Source of the DNA: Lactobacillus sp. S2-2
Lineage (GTDB): Bacteria; Bacillota; Bacilli; Lactobacillales; Lactobacillaceae
Length of the DNA: 64,000 nt
Assembly (NCBI RefSeq): GCF_021698855.1
Contig: NZ_WWFA01000011.1
Coordinates: 160,530 to 224,529 of the forward strand
Direction: 5' to 3'
Each line of letters opens with the position of its first letter. Position 1 is the stretch's first letter. The position numbers were made by a program, and so were the translations under genes. Of the stretch, positions 55,667 through 63,994 are shown one piece after another. The notes under the pieces are model-generated. The model made no database searches. It saw only the letters and a list, made by a program, of their open reading frames with translations, and was not told the origin of the DNA.

Positions 55667-55833
55667 TGAGAAAAGGAAATGTAACTGCATTATCTTTAAT
55701 TTTTTTAATTATATTTATCCCAATAATGATTTACTCTTTACAAAGAAATAGTATTGAAATTCAAAGCAATTATAGTCTTGCTAATGATTATGAAAAAAAG
55801 ATAAAGATTAACTTGAAATCTTCTAAATCTTGA
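55666..55833 (+). CDS. comGG: Short ComGG-like protein
   Basis: A 55-codon gene starting at the ATG that overlaps the comGF stop (TAATG). The N-terminus is a hydrophobic helix (ALSLIFLIIFIPIMIYS) preceded by Arg-Lys-Gly-Asn, followed by a charged helix. This is the ComGG position and topology, but it is much shorter than ComGG of B. subtilis and the sequence is not diagnostic. It closes the comG operon. Confidence 0.65.
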   Translation: MRKGNVTALSLIFLIIFIPIMIYSLQRNSIEIQSNYSLANDYEKKIKINLKSSKS

Positions 55834-55859
55834 ATTTTTCTTATATTTTCTGGTACTAT
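55830..55859 (+). promoter_or_regulatory. Promoter for ytxK-ackA
   Basis: TTGAAT (55830-55835), an 18-bp spacer ending in TGG and TACTAT (55854-55859), giving an extended -10, at the very end of comGG. Confidence 0.5.
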
Positions 55860-55911
55860 AGATTATAGTTGTACATAAAAATATACTTGCAACTAGAAAG
55901 GGTGAATCGTT

Positions 55912-56922
55912 CTGTCAGAGAATGAAACGATTAATTTATTTCAAATATTTGATCAATCTAGTGAAGTTTTAAAAAATGAACTTGAAACTTCTTATCTAGA
56001 TGCTTTTATTGAGACAGCTGAAAACTTAATCAATAATGATGTTAGAGTCGAAAACGATAAACCTAGTTCAAAGATAGTAGATGAATTAAAATCATTATAT
56101 AAAAAAATAAGTTATAAAAATCTTGAAAAAGAAAATATAAGAAAATCAATTCAAATGGCAATGTTAAAGGCCATAAAAGAAGATAAAATTCAATCTAATC
56201 ATCAAATAACTCCTGATTCAATTGCATATTTGATAGCTATTTTAGTTGATAATTTTATTAATAAAATAGGTAAAGATGAAATTTCAATATTAGATTTATC
56301 TATTGGAAGTGGTAATCTGTTATTTGCTTTATTTAATCAAATTGATAAAAATAAAAAAATTGATTTAACAGGAATTGACAATGATGATTCTTTAATATCT
56401 GTTGGAAGTATAAGTAGTGAAATGCAAGATATTGATATTGATTTAATACATCAAGATGCTACTTCTCAAATTTTAAAAAATAAATTTGATTTAGTAATAT
56501 CAGATTTACCAGTTGGATATTATCCAATTGATGAAAATATTCAAAATTATGTAACTAAATCAGATCAAGGACATTCTTATGTTCATCATTTATTAATTGA
56601 ACAAGCAATTAATAAACTTAATGATGGAGGTTTTGGATTGTTTTTAGTTCCAAGTAATTTATTTGAAACTCAAGAATCGAAAAAATTACTTTCTTTTATT
56701 CAAGATAATGCATATTTACAATCAATAATTAATCTGCCAAGTGATTTATTTATGAATAAAAGTGCAAGAAAATCATTGATTATTCTTCAAAAACATGGAA
56801 ATAGTTCTAAACAGGTTAAGAAAGTTATGCTTGGAGAATTACCATCTTTTAAAGAAGTAAAACAGGTCAAAAAATTCATTTCACAATTAGTTAAATGGGA
56901 ATCTAATGATTTATTAAGATAA
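55912..56922 (+). CDS. ytxK: Class I SAM-dependent DNA methyltransferase-like protein (YtxK), probable CTG start
   Basis: A 336-residue protein of the YtxK family. It has a helical N-terminus, the SAM-binding ILDLSIGSGNLLFAL and motif IV as DLVISDLPVGYYP. Coding sequence extends far upstream of the first in-frame ATG (56149), back to CTG 55912. The next upstream in-frame codons are GTT, ATC and then the TGA stop at 55903, so no ATG, GTG or TTG is available. GAAAGGGTG lies 7 bases before the CTG. It stands between comG and ackA, as in Bacillus. Whether it methylates DNA is not known. Confidence 0.88.
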   Translation: MSENETINLFQIFDQSSEVLKNELETSYLDAFIETAENLINNDVRVENDKPSSKIVDELKSLYKKISYKNLEKENIRKSIQMAMLKAIKEDKIQSNHQITPDSIAYLIAILVDNFINKIGKDEISILDLSIGSGNLLFALFNQIDKNKKIDLTGIDNDDSLISVGSISSEMQDIDIDLIHQDATSQILKNKFDLVISDLPVGYYPIDENIQNYVTKSDQGHSYVHHLLIEQAINKLNDGGFGLFLVPSNLFETQESKKLLSFIQDNAYLQSIINLPSDLFMNKSARKSLIILQKHGNSSKQVKKVMLGELPSFKEVKQVKKFISQLVKWESNDLLR

Positions 56923-56940
56923 TAAAGGGAGAATATAATA

Positions 56941-58134
56941 ATGGAAAAAATTATTGCGATTAACGCAGGTAGTTCAACATTAAAGTTTAAATTATTTGCA
57001 ATGCCTGATGAAAAATTACTAGTTAGTGGGGCAATTGAAAGAATTGGATTAGATAATTCACAAATCGAAATCAAATATGGTGATAATAAATTTGAAGATG
57101 TTCAAGATGTTAAAACTCATGATGAAGCAATTAAGATCGTTTTAGATAAGTTATTATCACTTGATATTATTAAAGATTACAATGAAATAACAGGTGTTGG
57201 TCATCGAATCGTTGCGGGTGGAGAATTCTTTAAAGAATCAGTTGTAATTGATGATGATGTTATTAAAAAAATCGAAGAATTAACTGAATTAGCTCCATTA
57301 CATGAACCAGCAAATCTAATGGGTATTAGAGCATTTAAGAAAATATTACCTAATGTAACTAGTGTCGCTGTTTTTGATACTTCATTTCATAATTCACTGC
57401 CTGAAGAAAACTTTATGTATAGCATTCCTTATGAATTTTATAAAAAATATGGAGCAAGAAAGTATGGTGCACACGGAACATCATATAGATATGTTTCACA
57501 AAAAGCAGCTAACATGCTTGGTAAACCACTTGAAGAGCTTAAATTAATTGTATTACATTTAGGTGCAGGAGCTTCAGTTTGTGCAATTAAAGATGGAAAG
57601 TCATATGATACATCAATGGGATTCACACCATTAGCAGGATTAACAATGGCTACTAGATCTGGAGATATTGATCCATCATTATTACCATTCTTAATGAAAA
57701 AAGAAGGTATTGATAATATCGATGATATGATGAATATTTTAAATAAAAAATCAGGATTAGTTGGTGTTTCTGAAGTTTCAGCAGATATGAGAGATTTAGA
57801 AAAAGTTCAAGCAGAAAATCATAAAGCTAAATTAGCCAGAGATATTTGGATGAATCGTGTAATTAAATATATTGGATCTTATGCTGCAGAAATGAATGGA
57901 CTAGATGCTATTGTATTTACTGCAGGTGTTGGTGAAAATGATATTATGATTAGAGAAGAGGTCACTGAAAAATTATCATTTTTAGGTATTTCCATTGATA
58001 CTGAAAAGAATAATGTTAGAGGCAAAGATATTGATCTTAGTTCAGATGACGCCAAAGTAAAAACTTTATTAGTACCTACAAATGAAGAATTAATGATTGT
58101 AAGAGATGTTCAAAGATTAGAGCAAGAAAAATAA
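56941..58134 (+). CDS. ackA: Acetate kinase
   Basis: A 397-residue ASKHA kinase making ATP and acetate from acetyl phosphate. Motifs are AINAGSSTLKFKLF, GHRIVAGGE (Arg), LHLGAGASVCAI (His), TRSGDIDPSLL and TNEELMIVRD at the C-terminus. All catalytic residues are in place. It follows ytxK by 18 bases and is closed by a terminator. In lactobacilli it supports ATP yield when acetyl phosphate is formed. Confidence 0.98.
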   Translation: MEKIIAINAGSSTLKFKLFAMPDEKLLVSGAIERIGLDNSQIEIKYGDNKFEDVQDVKTHDEAIKIVLDKLLSLDIIKDYNEITGVGHRIVAGGEFFKESVVIDDDVIKKIEELTELAPLHEPANLMGIRAFKKILPNVTSVAVFDTSFHNSLPEENFMYSIPYEFYKKYGARKYGAHGTSYRYVSQKAANMLGKPLEELKLIVLHLGAGASVCAIKDGKSYDTSMGFTPLAGLTMATRSGDIDPSLLPFLMKKEGIDNIDDMMNILNKKSGLVGVSEVSADMRDLEKVQAENHKAKLARDIWMNRVIKYIGSYAAEMNGLDAIVFTAGVGENDIMIREEVTEKLSFLGISIDTEKNNVRGKDIDLSSDDAKVKTLLVPTNEELMIVRDVQRLEQEK

Positions 58135-58144
58135 ATTATATGGG

Positions 58145-58176
58145 TACACTTCTTATCTATAGAAGTGTATTTTTTT
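58145..58176 (+). terminator. Terminator after ackA
   Basis: A 9-bp stem (58145-58153 with 58161-58169), a 7-base loop and seven T. Confidence 0.85.
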
Positions 58177-58277
58177 CAACCTTTAATGAAAAAAATTCAT
58201 TTAATTATTTTTTCGTTTAATTTTATTGATTTAAAAGCATTTATTATTTAGAATGTAATGTATGCTTAACAAAATGT

Positions 58278-58307
58278 TTAACATTTAAATACAAATGTGT
58301 GTATAAT
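58278..58307 (+). promoter_or_regulatory. Promoter of the amino acid permease gene
   Basis: TTAACA (58278-58283), an 18-bp spacer and a perfect TATAAT (58302-58307), 32 bases before the start. The rest of the 205-base gap is AT-rich with no visible gene. Confidence 0.6.
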
Positions 58308-58339
58308 TTTAAACAATTAAGAATTAAGGAGTGAAGAAA

Positions 58340-59713
58340 TTGTCAGAAAACACAAATAATAATAAAATGGCTCGTAATTTGAAAGGACGACATGTTCAAT
58401 TGATTGCATTAGGAGGAACAATCGGAACTGGATTGTTTCTTGGAGCTGGTCAATCAATCCATTCCGCTGGTCCATCAATTGTTTTAGCATATCTAATTGC
58501 TGGTCTTGCATGTTTTTTATTTATGAGAGCATTAGGTGAATTGTTATTATCAGATATTGATAGTCCATCATTTATAACATTTATCACTAAATACTTAGGT
58601 GATAAAGTAGGGTTTGTTGCTGGTTGGACATATTGGTTTACTTGGATTTCAATTGCAATGGCTGAAATTACAGCTACAGGAATTTATATGAAATTCTGGT
58701 TTCCTGATTTGCCGCAATGGGTTACTGGACTGGTAGTTTTATTATTAATTTATTTATTGAATTCAATTAGTGTAGCGGCTTTTGGTGAAACTGAATTTTG
58801 GTTCTCAATTATTAAGATTGTTGCCATTATTGCATTAATTGTTACTGGATTAGTTTTGATTGCTATCCATTATAAAACACCGGTTGGACATGCAACATTT
58901 GCTAACTTAGCTTCTGGTCATTTTTTTAATCATCAAATTACAGGTTTCTTGTTATCATTTCAAATGGTTATTTTTAGTTTTGCAGGAATTGAAATGGTAG
59001 GGATGACCGCTTCTGAAACTCAAAATCCAGAAAAAGTTTTACCAAAAGCAATTAATGATATTCCAGTTAGAATTATCTTATTTTATTTAGGATCATTAGT
59101 TATTTTAATGTCTATCTTCCCTTGGGAAAATATTTCACCAAATACTAGTCCATTCGTTCAAGTTTTCCAAAGTATAGGAATTACATCAGCAGCTACAATT
59201 ATTAACTTTGTTGTATTAACTGCTGCTGCATCTGCATGTAACAGTGCTATCTATACAACAGGTAGAATGCTTTATACGCTTACTTCAGATAGTAAAACTA
59301 CTTTTGGTAAGAAGTTAAATACATTATCTGATAGACATGTTCCAAGAAACTCTGTACTTTTGTCTTCAATCGTTGTAGCAATTGCCGTTATTTTAAATAT
59401 TGTTATTCCTGATGGTGTATTTGAATTAATATCAAGTGTGGCCACTACTTGTTTACTATTTACTTGGTCATTAATTTCATTAGCACATTATAAGTATCGT
59501 AAATCATTGACTAAAGAAGAAACTAGTAAATTAACATTTAAAATGCCATTTTTCCCATATACTAATTTCTTTGTAGTTGGTTTTATGGTATTTGTAGCAT
59601 TAGTAATGTTAATGAAACGTGAAACAGCATTTGCTTTAATAGGTGCTATTATTTGGATTTCGGTTCTATTTATTTTTAAAATTAATATAGATAAGAAAAA
59701 TAAAATTAAGTAA
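58340..59713 (+). CDS. APC-family amino acid permease, CycA-like
   Basis: A 457-residue transporter with twelve hydrophobic helices. NLKGRHVQLIALGGTIGTGLF opens the first helix, as in the AAT group; FMRALGELLLS, GWTYWFTW and KFWFPDLPQW closely resemble the E. coli CycA transporter for D-Ala, D-Ser and glycine. The substrate here is inferred only. The start is TTG 58340, 8 bases after AAGGAG; GTG 58331 overlaps the site. It is monocistronic. Confidence 0.9.
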   Translation: MSENTNNNKMARNLKGRHVQLIALGGTIGTGLFLGAGQSIHSAGPSIVLAYLIAGLACFLFMRALGELLLSDIDSPSFITFITKYLGDKVGFVAGWTYWFTWISIAMAEITATGIYMKFWFPDLPQWVTGLVVLLLIYLLNSISVAAFGETEFWFSIIKIVAIIALIVTGLVLIAIHYKTPVGHATFANLASGHFFNHQITGFLLSFQMVIFSFAGIEMVGMTASETQNPEKVLPKAINDIPVRIILFYLGSLVILMSIFPWENISPNTSPFVQVFQSIGITSAATIINFVVLTAAASACNSAIYTTGRMLYTLTSDSKTTFGKKLNTLSDRHVPRNSVLLSSIVVAIAVILNIVIPDGVFELISSVATTCLLFTWSLISLAHYKYRKSLTKEETSKLTFKMPFFPYTNFFVVGFMVFVALVMLMKRETAFALIGAIIWISVLFIFKINIDKKNKIK

Positions 59714-59750
59714 AAAAGGGATGACAATTTAGTCATCCTTTTTTATTTTT
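59712..59750 (+). terminator. Terminator after the permease
   Basis: A stem of about 14 bp (59712-59725 with 59732-59745, one G-T pair) with a 6-base loop and T-rich tail. Confidence 0.85.
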
Positions 59751-59794
59751 TGTTATTATAGATATAAAGATTGATTATAGAAGGTTGAATATTT

Positions 59795-61150
59795 ATGAAA
59801 CAAAAGCTATTAATTTTACATACTAATGATTTACATTCACATTTTGAACATTGGCCACAAATAAAAGCGTATATAAAAGAAGAAACTGATAAATATCAAA
59901 ATAAAGGTTACCAAGTTTTAAAGTTTGATGATGGAGATGCAATGGATCGCTTTCATCCATTAACTGAGGCTACTGATGGTAAATATAATACAAAACTTTT
60001 AAATGAGGTTGGTTATGATGCGGTAACTATTGGAAATAATGAAGCTTTAACTAATTCTCATCAACAATTATTAGATTTGTATTCTAATAAAAATTTTGAT
60101 GTTTTACTTTCTAATATTCTTGATGAAAGTACAGGTAAAATACCAGAATTTGGAATTGAAAAAAAGGATATATATTTAAATGATGGAACTAAAGTTAGAA
60201 TTTTTGGATTAACTTTTCCTTATGCAACTTATGAATATATGAATTGGATACCATTAAATATATTCGATACTATTCATAAATTATTAGATAAGTGGCAAAA
60301 TAATTTTGATTATTTAATATTACTTTCACATTTAGGGATTAGTAATGATGAAAAGATTGCAGATGAATTTCCTGAAATAAATTTAATTATTGGAAGTCAT
60401 ACTCATCATTTATTAAAAGAAGGAAAGTTAGTAAATTATAGTTTGTTAACTGCTGCTGGTAAATACGGAAATTATATTGGTGAAATTAAAATTGAATTTA
60501 ATTATAATAAGCCTATAAAACAAAAAGCTATGGTTGAGTCTGTTAATGATTTAAAAAGATTGGAAAATAAAAAGGAAGTCTATAATCTTGAAAAATTAGG
60601 AAATGAAAAATTAGATGAAATTGAAGTTGCTAAATTAGATCATAATTTGTCTTATGACGAATTGATAAAAATAGGTTTAGAAGGTATAGAAGAAAAGGCT
60701 GGTGCAAGTGTTGGAGTTTTGAATTATGGTTTATTTTTACATCAATTAAAAAAAGGTATTATTACTAAAAAAGATATTCATTCTATGTTGCCTCATTCAA
60801 TGCATGTTATGGTTTCAACATTTAAAGGATCTGATTTAATTAGGTTATTTAAAGAAATGGAAAAGAATAAGATGTTTTTGAAAAAATTTGAACAAAAAGG
60901 AATGGGATTTAGAGGTTTGTATTTTGGTTTATTAAAATATGATAAATTAGAATATAAAGATAATAAATTATTTTATAATAATGAATTAGTTAAATTAGAT
61001 GAATTTTATACAATTGCACTTTTAGATCATTATTTATTTATTCCATTTTTTCCATCAATTGAAATTTCCGGTAAAAATAGGATTATTTATAATCAATCAT
61101 TAAGAGATGTTTTTGCAGATAAGCTTTCAAAAATATACCCGATTAGGTAA
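59795..61150 (+). CDS. Metallophosphoesterase/5'-nucleotidase family protein (YunD-like)
   Basis: A 451-residue protein with the calcineurin-like domain first (LHTNDLHSH at 7-15, DDGDAMD, IGNNEA in place of GNHE, LSHLG, GSHTHH) and the 5'-nucleotidase C-terminal domain after about residue 275. No signal peptide, so it acts in the cytoplasm. It resembles YunD of B. subtilis. One variation is notable: the usual GNHE reads GNNEA, with His replaced by Asn, which may affect the active site. The substrate is unknown. Confidence 0.88.
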   Translation: MKQKLLILHTNDLHSHFEHWPQIKAYIKEETDKYQNKGYQVLKFDDGDAMDRFHPLTEATDGKYNTKLLNEVGYDAVTIGNNEALTNSHQQLLDLYSNKNFDVLLSNILDESTGKIPEFGIEKKDIYLNDGTKVRIFGLTFPYATYEYMNWIPLNIFDTIHKLLDKWQNNFDYLILLSHLGISNDEKIADEFPEINLIIGSHTHHLLKEGKLVNYSLLTAAGKYGNYIGEIKIEFNYNKPIKQKAMVESVNDLKRLENKKEVYNLEKLGNEKLDEIEVAKLDHNLSYDELIKIGLEGIEEKAGASVGVLNYGLFLHQLKKGIITKKDIHSMLPHSMHVMVSTFKGSDLIRLFKEMEKNKMFLKKFEQKGMGFRGLYFGLLKYDKLEYKDNKLFYNNELVKLDEFYTIALLDHYLFIPFFPSIEISGKNRIIYNQSLRDVFADKLSKIYPIR

Positions 61151-61160
61151 GGTGTTTAAT

Positions 61161-61673
61161 ATGAGTCATAAAGAAATTGAAGATTTAATAGCAAATAGAA
61201 ATGAGGAAAGGAAAAATTTAGCTAGAATTGAAAAAAATGATAATGAAAGCATTTATATAAATAATCATTTATATAAAATTATTGCGAATAAATTAGATGC
61301 GTTTCACTTTTCAGATTTTAGTAATAAATTTAATCCTATATTTACCAAATATGATTTTATTGTTGGTGATTGGGGTTATGGACAATTAAGATTAAAAGGA
61401 TTTTATAGTGATTTTAAGAAGGTTAGTAAGGCTCTTAAATATTCAGCAATTGATGATTATTTGATTGAAAAGTCAAATGTTGGTGCTCCTTACTTTATCC
61501 TTCATAATGTTGATTTAAAAAGTTCAAATAATAACGTAAGAAAAAATAGACAGCAAACAAAAAAATCCAAATATGTAGATAAAGATATGATTAAGAAATC
61601 TAATATTAATTCAAGATATAAAAATGGAGCACATCGAGGATTTAAGATAGTACAAAAAAATAAAATGGAGTAG
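61161..61673 (+). CDS. yutD: YutD family protein (DUF1027)
   Basis: A 170-residue protein with YKIIANKLDAFHFSDFSNKFNPIFTKYDFIVGDWGYGQLRLKGFY in the middle, a pattern I recognise as YutD/DUF1027, followed by a basic, Lys/Asn-rich tail. The function is unknown. The start is ATG 61161 after AAGGTG; the frame open from 61107 lies in the previous gene. It precedes the HAD phosphatase by 3 bases. Confidence 0.85.
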   Translation: MSHKEIEDLIANRNEERKNLARIEKNDNESIYINNHLYKIIANKLDAFHFSDFSNKFNPIFTKYDFIVGDWGYGQLRLKGFYSDFKKVSKALKYSAIDDYLIEKSNVGAPYFILHNVDLKSSNNNVRKNRQQTKKSKYVDKDMIKKSNINSRYKNGAHRGFKIVQKNKME

Positions 61674-61676
61674 GTT

Positions 61677-62450
61677 ATGAAAAATTATAAAGGTTATTTA
61701 ATTGATTTAGATGGAACAATTTATAAAGGTAAAGAATCAATTGATGCAGCTAAAAGATTTATAGATAAATTAAAAGATAAACATATTCCTTTTTTATTTG
61801 TAACTAACAATACAACCAAAAAAGCATATGAAGTGGTTGATTTTTTAAAGAAGTATCATAATATCGTAGTAAATGAAAGTAATGTATATACAAATGCTAT
61901 GGCAACTGCTGATTATTTAGCTCAAGATGCTAATGTAGAAGATAAAAGTGCATATGTAATTGGGGAAGATGGACTAAAAGATGCAGTTTCAAAAAAAGGA
62001 TTTAATTTATTTATTGATAATCCAAAATATGTAGTCATTGGTTTAGATTGGGATGTAACTTATGAGAAACTTACTCGTGCTACATTATTAATTCAAAATG
62101 GTGCTAAATTTATTGGTACAAATATAGATACAAACATTCCAAATGAAAGAGGGATGCTTCCAGGAGCTGGTGCCCTTGTTGATTTTGTTAAATATTCTAC
62201 TCAAAAAAATCCAGTAATAATAGGTAAGCCCGAAACATTAATTCTTAATAAAGCATTAGAAAAGTTACAATTAAATAAAGATGAAGTAATAATGGTTGGT
62301 GATAATTACAATACTGATATTAAAGCTGGGATTAATTTTGGTATTGATACATTAATAGTCTATACGGGTGTTTCTAATAGTAGTTTCGTTGATAAACAAT
62401 TAAATAAACCTACTTATGAGGTAAATAGTCTTGATACTTGGGAAGTATAA
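61677..62450 (+). CDS. yutF: HAD-IIA family phosphatase (YutF/NagD-like)
   Basis: A 257-residue HAD hydrolase. Motif I is IDLDGTIYKG (Asp11, Asp13), motif II FVTNNTTK, motif III IIGKPE with the catalytic Lys, and motif IV GDNYNTDIKAGINFG. It belongs to the TIGR01457 group, whose members act on p-nitrophenyl phosphate; the natural substrate may be a nucleotide or sugar phosphate. It is linked to yutD, as in Bacillus, and overlaps the next gene by 20 bases. Confidence 0.93.
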   Translation: MKNYKGYLIDLDGTIYKGKESIDAAKRFIDKLKDKHIPFLFVTNNTTKKAYEVVDFLKKYHNIVVNESNVYTNAMATADYLAQDANVEDKSAYVIGEDGLKDAVSKKGFNLFIDNPKYVVIGLDWDVTYEKLTRATLLIQNGAKFIGTNIDTNIPNERGMLPGAGALVDFVKYSTQKNPVIIGKPETLILNKALEKLQLNKDEVIMVGDNYNTDIKAGINFGIDTLIVYTGVSNSSFVDKQLNKPTYEVNSLDTWEV

Positions 62451-63024
62451 GATTTTAATTACTAATCTAATTATTTATCTATTCATAATTAGTTTTAGTT
62501 TTTATTTAACATTAAATTCTAATTTTCTATATTTATTAATGATAAAATGTCATGAACTAAATATATCTTATTATGGTATGTATAAATCTGTTATTGAATA
62601 TCTTAATTCTCCTGCTGAGTATTATTTGAAAGTACATAATGTTTTTATTTCTAATAATGTAGTTACACATTTTAAAGAAGTAAAACATTTAATTGAATTT
62701 AATAACGTAATATTATTATTTAGTGGTTTTCTTAGTGTTTATGTATTTTTTTTCAATCGTTATTTATTTATAAATCCTCTAAAAATTATTTATAAGTATA
62801 AATTAAGCTTAATTATATTAATTGTTTTTATAGTAGCCGATTTTAAAGAAATATTTTATTGTTTGCACGAACTTTTATTTAATAATAATTATTGGATGAT
62901 TAATCCAGATAAGGATCCAATAATTAATGTATTTCCAGAATATTATTTTCAATATTTTTTTATATTAATGATTTTTTATATGATTATAACTATATTATTT
63001 ATTTTTAAAAGAAAAAGAAGTTGA
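62431..63024 (+). CDS. TIGR01906 family integral membrane protein (DUF1461)
   Basis: A 197-residue protein with about four or five hydrophobic helices and an extracytoplasmic region (residues 35-90) with NISYYGMYKSVIEYLNSP. The size, topology, HFKEVKHLIEFNN segment and location between yutF and dedA fit the TIGR01906/DUF1461 family. The start TTG 62431 lies in the end of yutF, with GAGG 9 bases upstream. The function is unknown. Confidence 0.75.
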   Translation: MILGKYKILITNLIIYLFIISFSFYLTLNSNFLYLLMIKCHELNISYYGMYKSVIEYLNSPAEYYLKVHNVFISNNVVTHFKEVKHLIEFNNVILLFSGFLSVYVFFFNRYLFINPLKIIYKYKLSLIILIVFIVADFKEIFYCLHELLFNNNYWMINPDKDPIINVFPEYYFQYFFILMIFYMIITILFIFKRKRS

Positions 63025-63044
63025 TTTAATCAACTTCTTTTTTT
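63012..63044. terminator. Bidirectional terminator before the DedA gene
   Basis: A 14-bp stem (63012-63025 with 63029-63042) with a 3-base loop and A and T runs. It separates two convergent genes whose stops lie in it. Confidence 0.9.
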
Positions 63045-63685
63045 GATAATTTGCTTTTTATAAATGTAATAAAGATTGGTAATAGCGAAATTATGATGAT
63101 TAGTAGAACAACTAAAGAGAAATTATCTTGAACTACTGGTATGTTTCCAAAGAAATATCCTGCACCACAACATAAAGTCACCCATGAAAAGGCAGCAATT
63201 AAATTATATTTTAAAAACTTTTTATATTTGTATCCACTTGTTGCACCAACTAAAGGTGCAAATGTTCTTATGATAGGTAAGAATCTTGCAAAGAAGATTG
63301 CAATTGGACCATGTTTTTCGAAGAATTTATTTGCTTGATCTAAGTTCTCTTGTTTTATAAATTTACCTAATATTCTGTTTTGTGTTATTTTGTTTCCTAT
63401 TTTATGACCAATTAAAAAGTTAAGAGAGTCACCTAATATACATGCTGTTAAGAAAATTACTATGAAAATCCATATATCTAGATTATATGATGCATTGGCT
63501 GATAATGCCGCAGCAGCGAATAATAAAGAATCTCCTGGTAGAAAAGGTAAAATAACAGCTCCAGTTTCTACAAAAATGATTAAAAATATGATAAGGTAAG
63601 TCCAATCACCGAAATTATTGACGATTTCAATTAAATGTTGATCAATGTGTAACACGAAACTTATTAAATAGTTAATTACTTCCAT
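63026..63685 (-). CDS. DedA family membrane protein
   Basis: A 219-residue polytopic protein with the DedA signature: FVETGAVILPFLPGDSLLFAAAAL (with the conserved Glu and Pro-Gly-Asp) and HGPIAIFFARFLPIIRTFAPLVG (with conserved Arg). Members act in lipid-carrier and phospholipid flipping (undecaprenyl phosphate for the UptA group). The start is the ATG at 63685 with AAAGGAG 7 bases upstream; the frame open to 63745 has no site. Confidence 0.93.
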   Translation of the reverse strand: MEVINYLISFVLHIDQHLIEIVNNFGDWTYLIIFLIIFVETGAVILPFLPGDSLLFAAAALSANASYNLDIWIFIVIFLTACILGDSLNFLIGHKIGNKITQNRILGKFIKQENLDQANKFFEKHGPIAIFFARFLPIIRTFAPLVGATSGYKYKKFLKYNLIAAFSWVTLCCGAGYFFGNIPVVQDNFSLVVLLIIIISLLPIFITFIKSKLSKKEVD

Positions 63686-63787
63686 ATGTAATCTCCTTTT
63701 TGTTTTTAGTATTGTAATCAAATATATCAGAAAATTGATAAACAAAATAAAAATAAATTTTAATTTTATAATAATTTAAGATTTTTA

Positions 63788-63816
63788 TTGACGAAGAATT
63801 AAATTCTTGGTAAGAT
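63788..63816 (+). promoter_or_regulatory. Tandem promoter 1
   Basis: TTGACG (63788-63793), a 17-bp spacer and TAAGAT (63811-63816). A small hairpin (TTGTC 63822-63826 with GACAA 63835-63839) follows. Confidence 0.6.
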
Positions 63817-63873
63817 ATTCCTTGTCGTTAAGGAGACAAATATTTTATTAAAATATTAAAATAAAAAAGGTTG

Positions 63874-63902
63874 TTGACATAATTAAGTTTAAATAGTATA
63901 GT
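63874..63902 (+). promoter_or_regulatory. Tandem promoter 2
   Basis: A perfect TTGACA (63874-63879), a 17-bp spacer and TATAGT (63897-63902). A hairpin-like GTTC...GAAC (63911-63925) with the same TAAGGA core follows, as after promoter 1. Confidence 0.75.
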
Positions 63903-63965
63903 TAATAACTGTTCTGCTAAGGAACAAAACGAGCGAAAACGAATTAAAATAATTTAAAAAAACGC

Positions 63966-63994
63966 TTGCAAGAAAGTTAATTAGCTGATACAAT
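63966..63994 (+). promoter_or_regulatory. Tandem promoter 3
   Basis: TTGCAA (63966-63971), a 17-bp spacer and TACAAT (63989-63994), 6 bases before the window end. It is the third promoter facing the right edge. No gene is seen from 63686 to 64000. Confidence 0.7.

Noticed and set aside
63911..63925. GTTC...GAAC repeat as a second LexA box
   Set aside because: The half-sites are in the inverse order (GTTC first, then GAAC) and the spacing is 7, so it does not fit the GAAC-N4-GTTC operator.
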